Assembly: GCA_029907345.1 (NCBI GenBank)
Contig: JARYMB010000007.1
Coordinates: forward strand, 1 to 64,000
Direction: 5' to 3'
Origin: Methanolinea sp.
GTDB taxonomy: Archaea > Halobacteriota > Methanomicrobia > Methanomicrobiales > Methanospirillaceae
DNA: 64,000 nt
The translations under genes were made by a program, and so were the position numbers. The notes below the pieces were generated by a model. It saw only the letters and a list, made by a program, of their open reading frames with translations, made no database searches and was not told where the DNA came from. Positions 53,703-63,245 of the stretch are shown piece by piece; within the stretch, counting starts at the first letter, position 1, and every line of letters starts with the position of its first letter.

Positions 53703-54323
53703 TTATTTGCCCGGGTTGATATTTAAGACTATGTTGCGCTCACACAGGACGTCCGCGTTCCTCGCGGGCAGTGTCACGATATCCTCCCGGCAAAGGTCGT
53801 AAATCCTGCCGTCCACGCCCATGAACGGCTCGACGTCCTGCAGGACCCGCGTGACGACAAAGGAGGGGGTCCCGGCCGCATCCCCCGCGCCGGTTGCAGG
53901 GGCGCAGGGTTCGTTTCCGCCGGAAGGCATGGACACCGGGGTTGGCGGGGCAGTCCCGACGAGGAGCCGGCACCGGGCCTGCCCGAGGGCCTGCACGATG
54001 AGGTCGTACATTTCCCTCTCTTCGGGAAGCAGCCTCTTTAACTCGTCGCGGTCGATATAGTGCCCGTCTTCCTGGGTACGTGCGAGCGAGAGTATCTTTT
54101 CCGCCCGGATATGGAAGAGGTCGGAAAGTGTCTCGCGCATCGCGTGGATACGCTGGATGAGAACCTGGGCCTCGTCCGAGAAGGGGTCACTGCATGCATG
54201 GAGCTCTCCATACAGGTCCCCGAGGCTCTTTTGGGCCGATGCGAAGAGGTCGTGGGGGATGTGGACCAGCCGCCCGGTCTCCCTCTCGGAGAGGAGGATT
54301 ATCCGCAGCTCGTCGAGGTTCAT
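53703..54323 (-). CDS. GINS replication complex subunit (Gins51)
   Basis: 206 residues. The N-terminal helical A-domain (about 1-110) is followed by a Pro/Gly-rich linker (about 120-150) and a C-terminal small beta domain (about 155-206), the A-then-B order of Gins51 (Sld5/Psf1-type). GINS forms the CMG helicase with Cdc45/RecJ-like protein and MCM. The start overlaps the priS end by 4 bp. No Gins23 gene is in the window. Confidence 0.86.
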   Translation of the reverse strand: MNLDELRIILLSERETGRLVHIPHDLFASAQKSLGDLYGELHACSDPFSDEAQVLIQRIHAMRETLSDLFHIRAEKILSLARTQEDGHYIDRDELKRLLPEEREMYDLIVQALGQARCRLLVGTAPPTPVSMPSGGNEPCAPATGAGDAAGTPSFVVTRVLQDVEPFMGVDGRIYDLCREDIVTLPARNADVLCERNIVLNINPGK

Positions 54324-55477
54324 GCCCTGCTCCCCCCTGCGATCTCGGCTGCGCCCCGGCAGCAGAGGAAGACCGCGAGGGCCTCGGGAACGCGTGCGTA
54401 TCCTTTTTCCAGCCTGTACACGGATCCGAGGATGGGCATCGTGAGGGGGAAGGCAACATCGACAGCGACCTCGCGGTCCGAAAAGACCACGGCGTCCACG
54501 AGGGGATCGAAACCGGTCAGCTCGCCGGGTGCAAGAGGGGTCACCCGGAAGCCGCTCCCGCCGTGGAGGGACGTGGGCATGCGAATCAGCCTCTTCGTAT
54601 CGGTTGTCACGGGTTCGTCGGCAAGGGCCGCCCTGTCCCGGAGCAGGGCCGGAAAGCGACCCTCCCGGTCGGATGAAAGGCCACGGATGACCCGGGAGAT
54701 GACCGGGTCACGCAGGGAGAGCTCGCGGGGGGCGCTCTCGAGGAGCGAAAGGATGGACGGTATCCGTCGGATGAACTCCTCAGCGGTCGTCTTTCCCACC
54801 CCCTCGAGGGCCGTCAGCGTGGCAACCCTTTCCTTCTCCTCCAGGCTCTCCAGCCATAGCAGGTACTCGGCGAGTGCATCTATATAGCGATGATGCCATC
54901 CGCGGGGTGAAAGTGTCCTGTGCGAGAGGACGCGTCCCGGGTCAAGGCCGATACCGCAGACGTAATCGATGATCTCCCGCCTCTCGCTGCTGCCGAAGTC
55001 CCGGACGGCCGGATCCCTGACGTGCACGTGGTATCCCCTGCCTCCCGAAAAGACTACCTCCACGTCTTTTTCGGAAAAACCGAGTTCCCCGGTGAGCATT
55101 TCCAGGAGTTTTTCCGTCTCTTCCCGGACGCGTTCGAGCATCCGGTCATAGGGTCCCCGCATGAGGTGGTCTGCGTCGAGATCGAAGATGAGGTCGGCGC
55201 CGAGCCACCCCTTCTCGGCCATGGTCGGTGCACCGGGCCTGCTGTAGTAGGCCGTCGAGTAGTACGCGTGGGCCGGGACCATGCTCCGGATGTAGGAGAA
55301 GACCTCGTCGCGAGTTTCGAACCCCAGGTGCCTGCGCATGCGTGTATCGGTGGCATCCGGTTCGAAGAAGATGAAGGCCCATTCCCGCTGGGGTACGGAG
55401 GGCGGCGGGAGGAGGAGGGCGTTTTCGTAGTACGAGGAGAAACGCTGGCGCAGGAACTCGAATGTGGCAGCCTTCAT
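54320..55477 (-). CDS. priS: DNA primase small subunit PriS
   Basis: 385 residues. The catalytic acidic motif is Asp99-Leu100-Asp101 in FDLDADH. The SGGRGYHVHV segment binds nucleotide and a third acidic site is in DAVVFSDREV. A zinc-like region seen in some PriS proteins is not obvious. The start overlaps elp3's end by 4 bp and its end overlaps Gins51 by 4 bp, so the primase, GINS and Elp3 are translationally coupled. PriL is not in the window. Confidence 0.95.
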   Translation of the reverse strand: MKAATFEFLRQRFSSYYENALLLPPPSVPQREWAFIFFEPDATDTRMRRHLGFETRDEVFSYIRSMVPAHAYYSTAYYSRPGAPTMAEKGWLGADLIFDLDADHLMRGPYDRMLERVREETEKLLEMLTGELGFSEKDVEVVFSGGRGYHVHVRDPAVRDFGSSERREIIDYVCGIGLDPGRVLSHRTLSPRGWHHRYIDALAEYLLWLESLEEKERVATLTALEGVGKTTAEEFIRRIPSILSLLESAPRELSLRDPVISRVIRGLSSDREGRFPALLRDRAALADEPVTTDTKRLIRMPTSLHGGSGFRVTPLAPGELTGFDPLVDAVVFSDREVAVDVAFPLTMPILGSVYRLEKGYARVPEALAVFLCCRGAAEIAGGSRA

Positions 55478-57048
55478 GCAAGCTTCTTGTGCATGTATGG
55501 TCCCCGCCGCTCATATCCGTGACGCCGGTAGTAGGGCCGGACACCGATCCCGCTCATGACGGTGATCGCACGGTATCCTTCCGATGCCGCGGTCTCCTCC
55601 GTGGCAGAGAGGAGTGCCTTCCCGAACATGCGGTGCTGCCTCTGTTCTGCCGACGGAAAACTCCCGAGCGGCACGACGCTTCCGTACACGTGGAGTTCGC
55701 GGAGGAGGGCCGAGCCTTCCGTTTCGGGCCGCCACCTCTCTCCGCCGGTGCGGAGCCGGGCAAATCCTATCAGGGCACTGCCCGAGACGACCGAGATGAA
55801 GTATTCGCGCCCCCCGCATGCATCGTAGGAGAAGACCGAGAGTTCTTCCGGGCCCCCTCCCTCCGACCTGCCTGCCTCGCGGCACCGGATGCACCGGCAC
55901 GCCTTTCCCATCGCGGCAAGGCGCTGCTGGCAGAGCTGGCGGAAGTTGCTGTGCCGCGACCCTGCAACGATCAGCCGTGCCGGGATATCGCGCTGGATAC
56001 GCTGGAGCCTGACGTAGCAGGGCAGGAGCGACTTTGCATAGGCAACGAGGTCGATGAGGGTGTCCTCGGGGTACGGCGAGTACTGCCCCTGCTTCCAGAG
56101 TTCCTCGATCCCGGAGCCGGGCGTGACGAGTGTCGGGTATATCTTGAGAAAATCGGGCCGGAAGCAAGGGTTGTCGAAGAGCTCGCGGAACATCCAGCGG
56201 TCCCGTTCGATGTCGCTTCCCGGGAGGTTTGGCATGACGTGGTACCCGACCTTGATCCCCGCATTCCGCAGCAGGCACGTCGCCTCCACCGTGTCTGCGA
56301 ACGTGCAGCCCCGCCTGTTGAAGGAGAGGATGGAATCGTCGAGGTGCTGGACCCCCAGTTCAACCTTGGTCACCCCGAGATCGAGCATCCGGTTGATATG
56401 TTCCTTCCTGCACCAGTCGGGACGTGTCTCGAACGTGGTGGCAACGCACCGGACCGGCGAGAACTCGTTCTCCGCAAAGACGCGTGCCGTGTCCGCCCGG
56501 GAGACCCGGACGGTCCCCCTGTATTCGTTCATGGCGCGGACGCATTCCCTGACGAACCATTCCTGGTAGTCCGCCGGCCGGGACGTCATCGTTCCCCCCA
56601 TCACGATCAGTTCCACCTTGTCGACGTGGTGTCCCAGGAGCTCGAACTGCTCGAGGCGTGCCCTGACCTGTGCATACGGATCGTATCCGTGGTCACGTGC
56701 CCGCAATGCCGCAGGTTCCTCACCCGTGTAGCTCTGGGGCGACTGGAACGGGTGATCCGGCCCCCCGGGGCAGGGGAGGCATTTCCCGTGGGGGCAGGGG
56801 AAGGGGGACGTCATCACGGCGACGGGTGCAACACCCGAGAGCGTCCGCGTCGGTTTGACGAGGAGGAGCCTCCGGAGGAGGGTCCGTTCTTCCGGTGTCG
56901 CCGCAGCAAGGAGAGCGGAGTTCCGGGGAACCGCCGGAGCGCCGTGTTTCCTGCAGACCTCGACCTTGATCTTCGTGACGTCTTCGGGCCGGGTCGCACG
57001 GGAGATGAGGGCCCAGAGTATCTCGCGGGAGATATCGGGCTCTTGCAT
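55474..57048 (-). CDS. elp3: Elp3 tRNA uridine-34 modification enzyme (radical SAM plus GNAT)
   Basis: 524 residues. Adds a carboxymethyl-type group at U34 of tRNA using acetyl-CoA and SAM. The cluster motif Cys85-x4-Cys90-x2-Cys93 (CPHGKCLPC) opens the radical-SAM core (about 75-350). The GNAT domain is at about 360-524 (FGKALLSATEETA, GVRPYYRRHGYERRG). The start is ATG 57048, 11 bp after UPF0058. An in-frame extension to 57183 would overlap UPF0058 and is rejected. Confidence 0.95.
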   Translation of the reverse strand: MQEPDISREILWALISRATRPEDVTKIKVEVCRKHGAPAVPRNSALLAAATPEERTLLRRLLLVKPTRTLSGVAPVAVMTSPFPCPHGKCLPCPGGPDHPFQSPQSYTGEEPAALRARDHGYDPYAQVRARLEQFELLGHHVDKVELIVMGGTMTSRPADYQEWFVRECVRAMNEYRGTVRVSRADTARVFAENEFSPVRCVATTFETRPDWCRKEHINRMLDLGVTKVELGVQHLDDSILSFNRRGCTFADTVEATCLLRNAGIKVGYHVMPNLPGSDIERDRWMFRELFDNPCFRPDFLKIYPTLVTPGSGIEELWKQGQYSPYPEDTLIDLVAYAKSLLPCYVRLQRIQRDIPARLIVAGSRHSNFRQLCQQRLAAMGKACRCIRCREAGRSEGGGPEELSVFSYDACGGREYFISVVSGSALIGFARLRTGGERWRPETEGSALLRELHVYGSVVPLGSFPSAEQRQHRMFGKALLSATEETAASEGYRAITVMSGIGVRPYYRRHGYERRGPYMHKKLA

Positions 57049-57059
57049 GGAGGAGAAAA

Positions 57060-57326
57060 TCAGTGTTCGGCAGCGACCTGCCCGGAGGCCGCCTCGGGGG
57101 AATATCCGACCCTCATCATCTGGCTGTTGCGCAGGTGGGTGACAATCTCTTCGCCGAGGGCCAAAATAGCATCCTTGTGGCACTTCTTGTTCTTGTGGAT
57201 GTGGACAGGAGAGATCTCGAGGGAATTGTACCGTTTTGTCGGAATTTCCTGGTTGGTGATGGTTTCGTAGTATTTCTTGATGTGGATCATCAGCATGTGG
57301 AGATGGAGGAGCTCTTCCTTTTGCAC
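57060..57326 (-). CDS. UPF0058 family protein
   Basis: 88 residues beginning MQKEELLHLHMLMIHIKKYYE and containing SPVHIHKNKKCHKDAILALGEEI, characteristic of the archaeal UPF0058 family (metal-binding His residues possible). Function unknown. The start is GTG 57326 with an AAGGTGA ribosome-binding site at 57333-57341. A minus TATA element AATAAAGTATATC at about 57364-57376 gives a transcription start near 57345. First gene of the large minus-strand run. Confidence 0.87.
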   Translation of the reverse strand: MQKEELLHLHMLMIHIKKYYETITNQEIPTKRYNSLEISPVHIHKNKKCHKDAILALGEEIVTHLRNSQMMRVGYSPEAASGQVAAEH

Positions 57327-57379
57327 ACTATCACCTTCTTCAAATGACTACTTTTTTCCTGACCAGATATACTTTATTG

Positions 57380-58264
57380 GTGACCTTTATATCGGACTTT
57401 TCGCGCGCTGCAGGCGTCCTTGCGGGGCTTGCAATTGGTGATGCATTGGGTGCGCCCTTCGAGGGAGGACCACCTCCGGGGGTGGCCGTCCGCTCGTTCT
57501 TCGCGGGGGGCAGAAACCCGCGGAAAGCAGGGGAATTCACGGATGACACGTTCCAGGCGCTTGCCCTGGCCGAGTCTCTCGTTGCATGCCGCGGTTTTTC
57601 CCCGGAGGACTTCATGGTCAGGCTCGTGAGGGACTATTCGCTGCACCGCGGGTTCTACGGCCCGACCTCGGCCGCGGTTTTTTCCCTCGTCCGGAAGGGA
57701 ACCGGCATCCACGAAGCGGCGTCCCGCGTCCATGCCGCCCGGGGATGGAGCAGGAGCAACGGGAGCGTGATGCGGGGTGCGCCGATCGGGGTCTTTTACT
57801 CCGGCCCGGAGGTGGAAGCGGTCTCGTACGCATGTTCTGCGCTGACCCACGCGGACCCGGTGCCGGGGGCCTGCTCGGCGTTCGTGAACCGCATGGTGAG
57901 CGACATGTGCCGGGGCATCTCCCGGGCTGTGGCACACGGCCGGGCTCTGCGGAGGTGCCGCGATGCCGAGGTCGCCCGGATGCTGGGGTGCTACGAGTCC
58001 GCCACCCCTGTTGCCGGCCTCGATGCGCTCGAGGCGACGCACGCCGCCCTCACGGTCTTCATGCGCTCGGACAGGTTTTCCGACTGCGTCTCCCTTGCTG
58101 TCGGCCTTGGCGGCGATACCGACACGGTGGCTGCAATCGCGGGTGCCCTTGCGGGAGCCCTGTACGGTCTCGACGGGATACCCCCTGAATGGGTGGCACA
58201 CCTCGCAGGCCGGGAGAGGGTGCTTTCCGTTGCCCATGCCCTCTGGTCCGGACGACGGGGATGA
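57380..58264 (+). CDS. ADP-ribosylglycohydrolase family protein
   Basis: About 294 residues. Removes ADP-ribose from arginine or other sites; Mg2+ binding motifs are GEFTDDT near residue 55 and GGDTDT near 255 (both Asp-rich), with further matching blocks GLAIGDALGAPFEG and SVMRGAPIG. GTG 57380 puts the N-terminus where the family usually begins, but ATG 57344 (12 extra residues) is possible. Divergent from the UPF0058 run across a shared promoter region. Confidence 0.87.
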   Translation: MTFISDFSRAAGVLAGLAIGDALGAPFEGGPPPGVAVRSFFAGGRNPRKAGEFTDDTFQALALAESLVACRGFSPEDFMVRLVRDYSLHRGFYGPTSAAVFSLVRKGTGIHEAASRVHAARGWSRSNGSVMRGAPIGVFYSGPEVEAVSYACSALTHADPVPGACSAFVNRMVSDMCRGISRAVAHGRALRRCRDAEVARMLGCYESATPVAGLDALEATHAALTVFMRSDRFSDCVSLAVGLGGDTDTVAAIAGALAGALYGLDGIPPEWVAHLAGRERVLSVAHALWSGRRG

Positions 58265-58277
58265 GCAGGCGGGGTTT

Positions 58278-58739
58278 TCAGGCTGCCCGGAGCTCAACGA
58301 GCTGGAGTTTCCATCCCCTCTCGCAGGCACCCGGCGCACTCCCGATGACTTCTGCGACCACGTACTTCTCGCCGGGGATAACCCCTTCCGGGTTACAGAG
58401 GGAGAAGTTCTCACAGTTCTGCCGCGTGCAGGAGGTCTCGAAGACTATCCGGGTGTTCCTGATGGCCATGTCGGCGCTGATGAGGGCGCGGACGGGAGCC
58501 TCCACGACCTCGACGGCACAGGCGTCCTGGTCGTGCACGCTGCAGGAGTGGCGGGTCTTGCGGACACCCACGATGAGGTACTTTCTCCCCTTCTGGAGGT
58601 TGTGGCAGGCCTTCTTCACGGAACACCCGTCGCACTCGGGAAGCGGCCCCTCGTAAATGAATTCAAGGCCCACCTGTGCGATCGTGCTCCCGATGAGGGT
58701 GACCCTCGGTTTCTGTTCTGCCGCCTTTTCACTCTTCAT
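58278..58739 (-). CDS. UPF0179 cysteine-rich archaeal protein
   Basis: 153 residues. Cysteine pattern CDGCSVKKAC, CSVHDQDAC and CTRQNCENFSLC resembles the UPF0179 family, whose function is unknown (probable zinc or Fe-S binding). It overlaps egsA by 11 bp at its 5' end, suggesting coupling to lipid backbone synthesis. Confidence 0.88.
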   Translation of the reverse strand: MKSEKAAEQKPRVTLIGSTIAQVGLEFIYEGPLPECDGCSVKKACHNLQKGRKYLIVGVRKTRHSCSVHDQDACAVEVVEAPVRALISADMAIRNTRIVFETSCTRQNCENFSLCNPEGVIPGEKYVVAEVIGSAPGACERGWKLQLVELRAA

Positions 58740-59811
58740 AGAGCATCTTCACGAGCCTGGTTGCCGATTCCCGTGACAGTCCGGTATCGAGGATAGTGAA
58801 CCTCTCCGGCCGGATGGTCCGTGCTGCAAGGAGTGCCTCGACTGCCGTGGCATCATCGATCCCGAGATCGCGGGGGGTGGTGGGGGCCCCGATGGCACGC
58901 AGTGCCGCCTTAATCGCCCGCCAGTCACCGCCGTGCAGGTACATCACCATGATCGTCCCTATCCCGCACGCCTCGCCGTGCAGGACCTTTCCCGGCGCAA
59001 GCCTCTCCAGGGCATGCCCGAACTTGTGTTCACCCCCGGATGCCGGGCGGGACGACCCGGCAATGCTCATCGCGACACCCGACGAGACGAGGGCCTTTGT
59101 GACCATCCAGGCAGACTCCTCGCTGTGCGGCTTGATGCTGCGGGCGTTCTTCATCAGGAGCTCGGCGGTCATCCGTGAGAGGGCGATTGCGTACTCGCTT
59201 ATCACCTCGTGCCTGAGCCGGTGCGCCAGTTCCCAGTCGAGCACTGCAGTGGAGTTGGAAATGACGTCGGCGCAGCCCGCTGCGAGGAGCCGGTGGGGTG
59301 CGGCAGCGATGATCCCGGTATCGGCAACGATGCCCATCGGGGGGTGCGCCTCCAGGGATGCGTTGCCGTCCACGAGGGGAACCGACGCCCTCGCCGACGC
59401 GATCCCGTCGTGCGATGCAGCAGTCGGGACGGAGAGGAAGGGGCGATCGAGGTTGTAGGAGACGATCTTCGCGCAGTCGATGACCCGGCCGCCCCCGACG
59501 CCCACGAGGAATCCGGCACCGCGGGCAGCCTCCTCGGCCTCCGCGATGGTCTCCATGCTCATCTCCCTGACGGTGAACGTGGAAACGCTGTACTTCTTTC
59601 CGAGGAGGGAGACCACGCGGTCGCCGGCACATTTCCGCGTGTTCTCTCCCCCAAAAAGGACCATGGCCCCGTCTTCGAGGCAGAGGTCGGCGCAGACCTC
59701 GGGGATCTGGGAAATAACGTCATGGCCGATGACAACGTCGCGGGGGAGCTGCATCCACCGCGATTTGTCAAAACCCTTTGTTTTGAGTAATTTTATCGGG
59801 TCTGCGCTCAT
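58729..59811 (-). CDS. egsA: glycerol-1-phosphate dehydrogenase [NAD(P)+]
   Basis: 360 residues. Makes sn-glycerol-1-phosphate for archaeal lipids. NAD-binding GVGGGRVIDCAK, the PTAASHDG block that closes the site, and zinc-site residues in EHKFGHAL (His) and HGEACGIG (His). It overlaps the downstream UPF0179 gene by 11 bp and is divergent to DUF63. Together with GGR (48915) it forms the lipid-synthesis side of the window. Confidence 0.96.
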   Translation of the reverse strand: MSADPIKLLKTKGFDKSRWMQLPRDVVIGHDVISQIPEVCADLCLEDGAMVLFGGENTRKCAGDRVVSLLGKKYSVSTFTVREMSMETIAEAEEAARGAGFLVGVGGGRVIDCAKIVSYNLDRPFLSVPTAASHDGIASARASVPLVDGNASLEAHPPMGIVADTGIIAAAPHRLLAAGCADVISNSTAVLDWELAHRLRHEVISEYAIALSRMTAELLMKNARSIKPHSEESAWMVTKALVSSGVAMSIAGSSRPASGGEHKFGHALERLAPGKVLHGEACGIGTIMVMYLHGGDWRAIKAALRAIGAPTTPRDLGIDDATAVEALLAARTIRPERFTILDTGLSRESATRLVKMLYEE

Positions 59812-59823
59812 AAGTATCCGGAA

Positions 59824-60672
59824 ATGATTGGGGATTTCATAGAGAAATATTACATCGATCCGATCCGTTACGGGCAGCCTTACAACGTGGTGGATACGAC
59901 GACCTACGCTCTGGTTCTGATCATTGCCCTATATATCATTTATCGCTGGCTGTCGCGGTCCCGGACGATCCGCATCGACAGGGACTTTGTCCTCGTGACG
60001 CTCCCCTACGTGGTGATGGGGGGTCTCCTCCGCGTGGTGGAGGATACGGGGATCGTCCCGGTCGGCTGGAACTACCTCCTGATCACCCCGCTCATCTACT
60101 TTGTCATGTTCCTCTATACCGCCGGGGTACTCTTTGTTTCCGTGACCCTGCAGGAACACGGGTATATCCGGGATTATCACCGTCCCTATGCCGGTGCCGG
60201 TATTGCGGGTGCGGTGGTCACCGGCCTCGTGCTCGTCTCTTTCGGCCTTAAAAACGGGGTCATCGCTCCCGACGTCCTCTTCATCATCCTCTTGCTTGCG
60301 GCGGGCACCACCGCCGCCGTCTGGCTCGTGATGCGCAGGGTACTTTCCTGGGAGTACGTCAGCGATCCCCTTTACGTCACCCTCCTCTTCGGGCAGCTCC
60401 TCGACGCGAGCGCCACGAGCTACGGGATCGACCTTCACCCCCTGCACTACGTGGAAGTGCACGTCGTGGGTTCACACCTGATAGAATGGACGGGCACGGC
60501 ATTTTCGATGTTCGCCCTCAAGCTCCTCGTCCTCTTCCCGGGGATTTACATCCTCCAGAGGTTCCGGTCGGAGGGCCCGCAGGCACTCTGGCACCTGATC
60601 CTCCTCGCCATGATCACCGTTGGCCTTGCACCGGGAATCAGGGACATGGCACGGATGGTGCTCTATGTCTGA
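59824..60672 (+). CDS. DUF63 polytopic membrane protein
   Basis: 282 residues with about seven hydrophobic segments. Features of the archaeal DUF63 family are FIEKYYIDPIR near the N-terminus, LPYVVMGGLLRVVEDTG, and GQLLDASATSYGID...HYVEVHVVGS (in part). Function unknown. The start lies 12 bp from egsA's, divergent. The stop overlaps the SpoIIM-like gene by 8 bp, giving translational coupling. Confidence 0.87.
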   Translation: MIGDFIEKYYIDPIRYGQPYNVVDTTTYALVLIIALYIIYRWLSRSRTIRIDRDFVLVTLPYVVMGGLLRVVEDTGIVPVGWNYLLITPLIYFVMFLYTAGVLFVSVTLQEHGYIRDYHRPYAGAGIAGAVVTGLVLVSFGLKNGVIAPDVLFIILLLAAGTTAAVWLVMRRVLSWEYVSDPLYVTLLFGQLLDASATSYGIDLHPLHYVEVHVVGSHLIEWTGTAFSMFALKLLVLFPGIYILQRFRSEGPQALWHLILLAMITVGLAPGIRDMARMVLYV

Positions 60673-61225
60673 CCTTGCCCGGAACATGGTCACGGCGGCT
60701 GTCATCCTCGCTGTCTCCATCGGCATGGGAATTTTCGCGACGGTGCAGGATCCCTCCACCGGAGAGAAGGTCATCTCGGTGCTCCGCGACACGATCCTGG
60801 GCGGCAGTGCAGATATGTCGGGTCCCATCCTGGCCGTCAATCTCTTTTTCAATAACCTGCAGGCGTGCCTCGTGATGTTCCTCGGCGGGGCATCCCTTGG
60901 CATCATGACGGTGTTCATCATCACCGTGAACGGGTTCGTCATCGGCTCCGTGCTCGAACTCGTGCGCCAGCAGCACAGCCTTGCATTCGTGGCGGCCGCC
61001 ATCGTTCCCCACGGCATCTTCGAGATCCCGGCATTCCTCCTGTCAGGGGCACTCGGGTTCATGCTCGCCCGGGCGCTCTGGAACGAGTGGATGTCAGGAA
61101 GCGACGCAGCCGCAGAGGCAGCAGCCCTCGGGAAAACGTTCCTTTTCCGCGTCGTGCCGCTCGTCGCTGTCGCAGCACTCGTAGAGGCATTTATTACGCC
61201 ACAAATCCTACATTTCCTCGTTTGA
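60665..61225 (+). CDS. SpoIIM-like (DUF95-type) membrane protein
   Basis: 186 residues with five hydrophobic segments. Family motifs are [19 protein letters not shown] and [10 protein letters not shown], with [17 protein letters not shown] (the histidine, Glu and Pro of the SpoIIM core). In archaea this family has no sporulation role; a membrane-structure function is possible. ATG 60665 gives an 8-bp overlap with DUF63. The following ProRS gene starts only 10 bp downstream. Confidence 0.88.
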   Translation: MSDLARNMVTAAVILAVSIGMGIFATVQDPSTGEKVISVLRDTILGGSADMSGPILAVNLFFNNLQACLVMFLGGASLGIMTVFIITVNGFVIGSVLELVRQQHSLAFVAAAIVPHGIFEIPAFLLSGALGFMLARALWNEWMSGSDAAAEAAALGKTFLFRVVPLVAVAALVEAFITPQILHFLV

Positions 61226-61235
61226 GGTGCATTTT

Positions 61236-62672
61236 TTGGCAGAGGCAGAAGAGGGCACCCTGCCCCCCAAGGAAGACTTTTCCGCGTGGTACAACGAGCT
61301 GCTGTGGCGCGCGGAACTGATGGACGTCCGTTACCCGGTCAAGGGACTGTACGTCTGGTACCCGTTCGGGTTTGCCTTAAGGAGGAACGTCTATTCCCTG
61401 ATGAGGAACCTGCTTGACCGTGACCACCAGGAGGCACTTTTCCCGCTCCTCATCCCCGAGACGGAACTTGCCAAGGAGGCAGAGCACATCAAGGGTTTCG
61501 AGGAGGAGGTCTACTGGGTGACCCACGGCGGCACCTCTCCGCTCGATGTCCGGCTCGCCCTGCGGCCCACGAGCGAGTGTGCAATATACCCCATGTATGC
61601 CCTCTGGATACGATCCCATGCCGATCTTCCCCTCAGGATCTACCAGATCGTCAACACGTTCCGGTACGAGACGAAGCACACCCGGCCCCTCATCCGCCTC
61701 CGCGAGATCACGTCGTTTAAGGAGGCCCATACCGTGCACGGGAGCTGGGAGGAGGCCTCTATGCAGGTGGAGGCTGCCATTGCACTCTACCGGGAGTTCT
61801 ACGATGCCCTTGCTGTCCCCGTCATCGTTTCGCGCCGGCCCGACTGGGACAAGTTCCCCGGGGCGGACTTCACGATCGCGGTCGATACGGTGATGCCCGA
61901 CGGGAGGACACTCCAGATCGGGACGGTCCACCACCTCGGCGACCACTTCTCCCGCACGTTCCAGATCCGGTTCGAGGACGCCGCCGGGCAACAACAGTAT
62001 GCGTTCCAGACGTGCTACGGGATCTCCGAGCGGTGCATCGCAGCCCTCGTCTCGCTCCACGGGGATGACAGGGGGCTCGTCCTGCCGCCCGTGGTCGCGC
62101 CGGTCCAGGTCGTCATCGTGCCCATCGTCACCGGGAAACGGAAAGAGGAGGTGAGTGCTGCCGCCGCAGGGGTCGGCAGGAGGCTTGCGTCGGCAGGGTT
62201 CCGGGTCCGTGTCGATACCCGCGACATCCGGCCCGGCGCCAAGTATTACTACTGGGAGATGCGTGGCGTCCCCCTGAGGCTCGAGGTGGGACCGCGTGAC
62301 CTCGATTCCCGCCAGGTCATGGCCGTTACGCGCCTCGGGGAGAAGGTCGCGATCCCGGACGAGTCCCTGGAAGAGGGGGTCAGGACAGTGCTCGATTCCT
62401 TTATCTCCAGGCTCCGGGAGAGGGCCGGTGCACACGTGCAGAGCCGCATCCGTGTATCGCGGACGCTTCCGGAGGTCACGGAGGCCGTTGCATCGGGCGT
62501 CACCCTCGTCCCGTGGTGCGGGGACAGGGGGTGTGCCGATGCAATCGAGGAGAAGACACGTGCAAGCGTGCTCGGGACAGACGTCCGGCTGGAAAACTGC
62601 GAACGGCCGGAGGGCCCGTGCATCGTGTGCGGGCGCGAGGGGAAAACGGCACTCGTGGGACGGTCCTATTAG
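61236..62672 (+). CDS. proS: proline--tRNA ligase (archaeal/eukaryal type)
   Basis: 478 residues. Class II motifs include [20 protein letters not shown] and the catalytic core with [13 protein letters not shown] (part), plus the archaeal C-terminal zinc-like domain and terminal SY. The best start is TTG 61236, with GAGGTG at 61224-61229 as ribosome-binding site; GTG 61227 overlaps that site. Coupled by 10 bp to the SpoIIM-like gene. tRNA-Pro(GGG) at 42672 is its substrate. Confidence 0.94.
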   Translation: MAEAEEGTLPPKEDFSAWYNELLWRAELMDVRYPVKGLYVWYPFGFALRRNVYSLMRNLLDRDHQEALFPLLIPETELAKEAEHIKGFEEEVYWVTHGGTSPLDVRLALRPTSECAIYPMYALWIRSHADLPLRIYQIVNTFRYETKHTRPLIRLREITSFKEAHTVHGSWEEASMQVEAAIALYREFYDALAVPVIVSRRPDWDKFPGADFTIAVDTVMPDGRTLQIGTVHHLGDHFSRTFQIRFEDAAGQQQYAFQTCYGISERCIAALVSLHGDDRGLVLPPVVAPVQVVIVPIVTGKRKEEVSAAAAGVGRRLASAGFRVRVDTRDIRPGAKYYYWEMRGVPLRLEVGPRDLDSRQVMAVTRLGEKVAIPDESLEEGVRTVLDSFISRLRERAGAHVQSRIRVSRTLPEVTEAVASGVTLVPWCGDRGCADAIEEKTRASVLGTDVRLENCERPEGPCIVCGREGKTALVGRSY

Positions 62673-62704
62673 GAGTCAGGTGCAGTAAAAACAGGAGGAG
62701 AGAT

Positions 62705-62729
62705 GCGGGGGGACTCCCCCGCCTTTTTT
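62705..62729 (+). terminator. hairpin and T6 terminator after proS
   Basis: GCGGGG and CCCCGC arms (62705-62712/62715-62722) with a short loop are followed by six T (62724-62729), a strong intrinsic-type structure 33 nt after the stop. Confidence 0.65.
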
Positions 62730-62786
62730 GGCCCCTTTACCCGGGCCGGACGGGCCCGGCCATCCCTTTTGCCAATTTTTTAAAAA

Positions 62787-63245
62787 TCACCGGCAGGATT
62801 TGCACCGGTAAACGACACGGTAGCCCGGGAGGGAGAGGTCACCGGAGATGATCTTCCTCCCCCCGCCCAGGAAAAGCCTCCCGCACCTGTCGCACCGGTG
62901 CGGGATGATAGCGTCGAACCGCCCCGCGGGCAGGTCAAGCTCGAAACGGGTATCCATGGGGGACTGCCCTTCCCTGGCGATCGCGTCCTCGTACAGGGAG
63001 ACGAGCTGCATCACCTTGAGCGGGCTTGCGCCCATGTCTGTGAAGGTCTTGAAGAGGAAGTAATTGAAGATGAGCCAGGAGAAATCCGCCCGATCCACGA
63101 GTTCCTCGACATCGTTCTCCAGTCCTTCCAGGTCTTCAAGGGTGCACCCGCAGAGGGGGCAGCGGCCTTTCACGAGCTCGTCAAGGTAGACTTCTTCCTG
63201 GCAGCCCGGACAGGTCGTATGGGCAGCATGGGTCCTGTATGTCAT
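62787..63245 (-). CDS. archaeal protein with two zinc ribbons
   Basis: 152 residues. The N-terminal ribbon pairs CPGC (Cys12/15) with CPLC (Cys29/32); the C-terminal ribbon pairs CDRC with CKSC at the end. Between them is a helical stretch (about 40-105, LENDVEELVDRADFSWLIF). No family name is recognised; the double-ribbon layout suggests nucleic-acid or protein binding. T-run on minus downstream. Confidence 0.72.
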   Translation of the reverse strand: MTYRTHAAHTTCPGCQEEVYLDELVKGRCPLCGCTLEDLEGLENDVEELVDRADFSWLIFNYFLFKTFTDMGASPLKVMQLVSLYEDAIAREGQSPMDTRFELDLPAGRFDAIIPHRCDRCGRLFLGGGRKIISGDLSLPGYRVVYRCKSCR

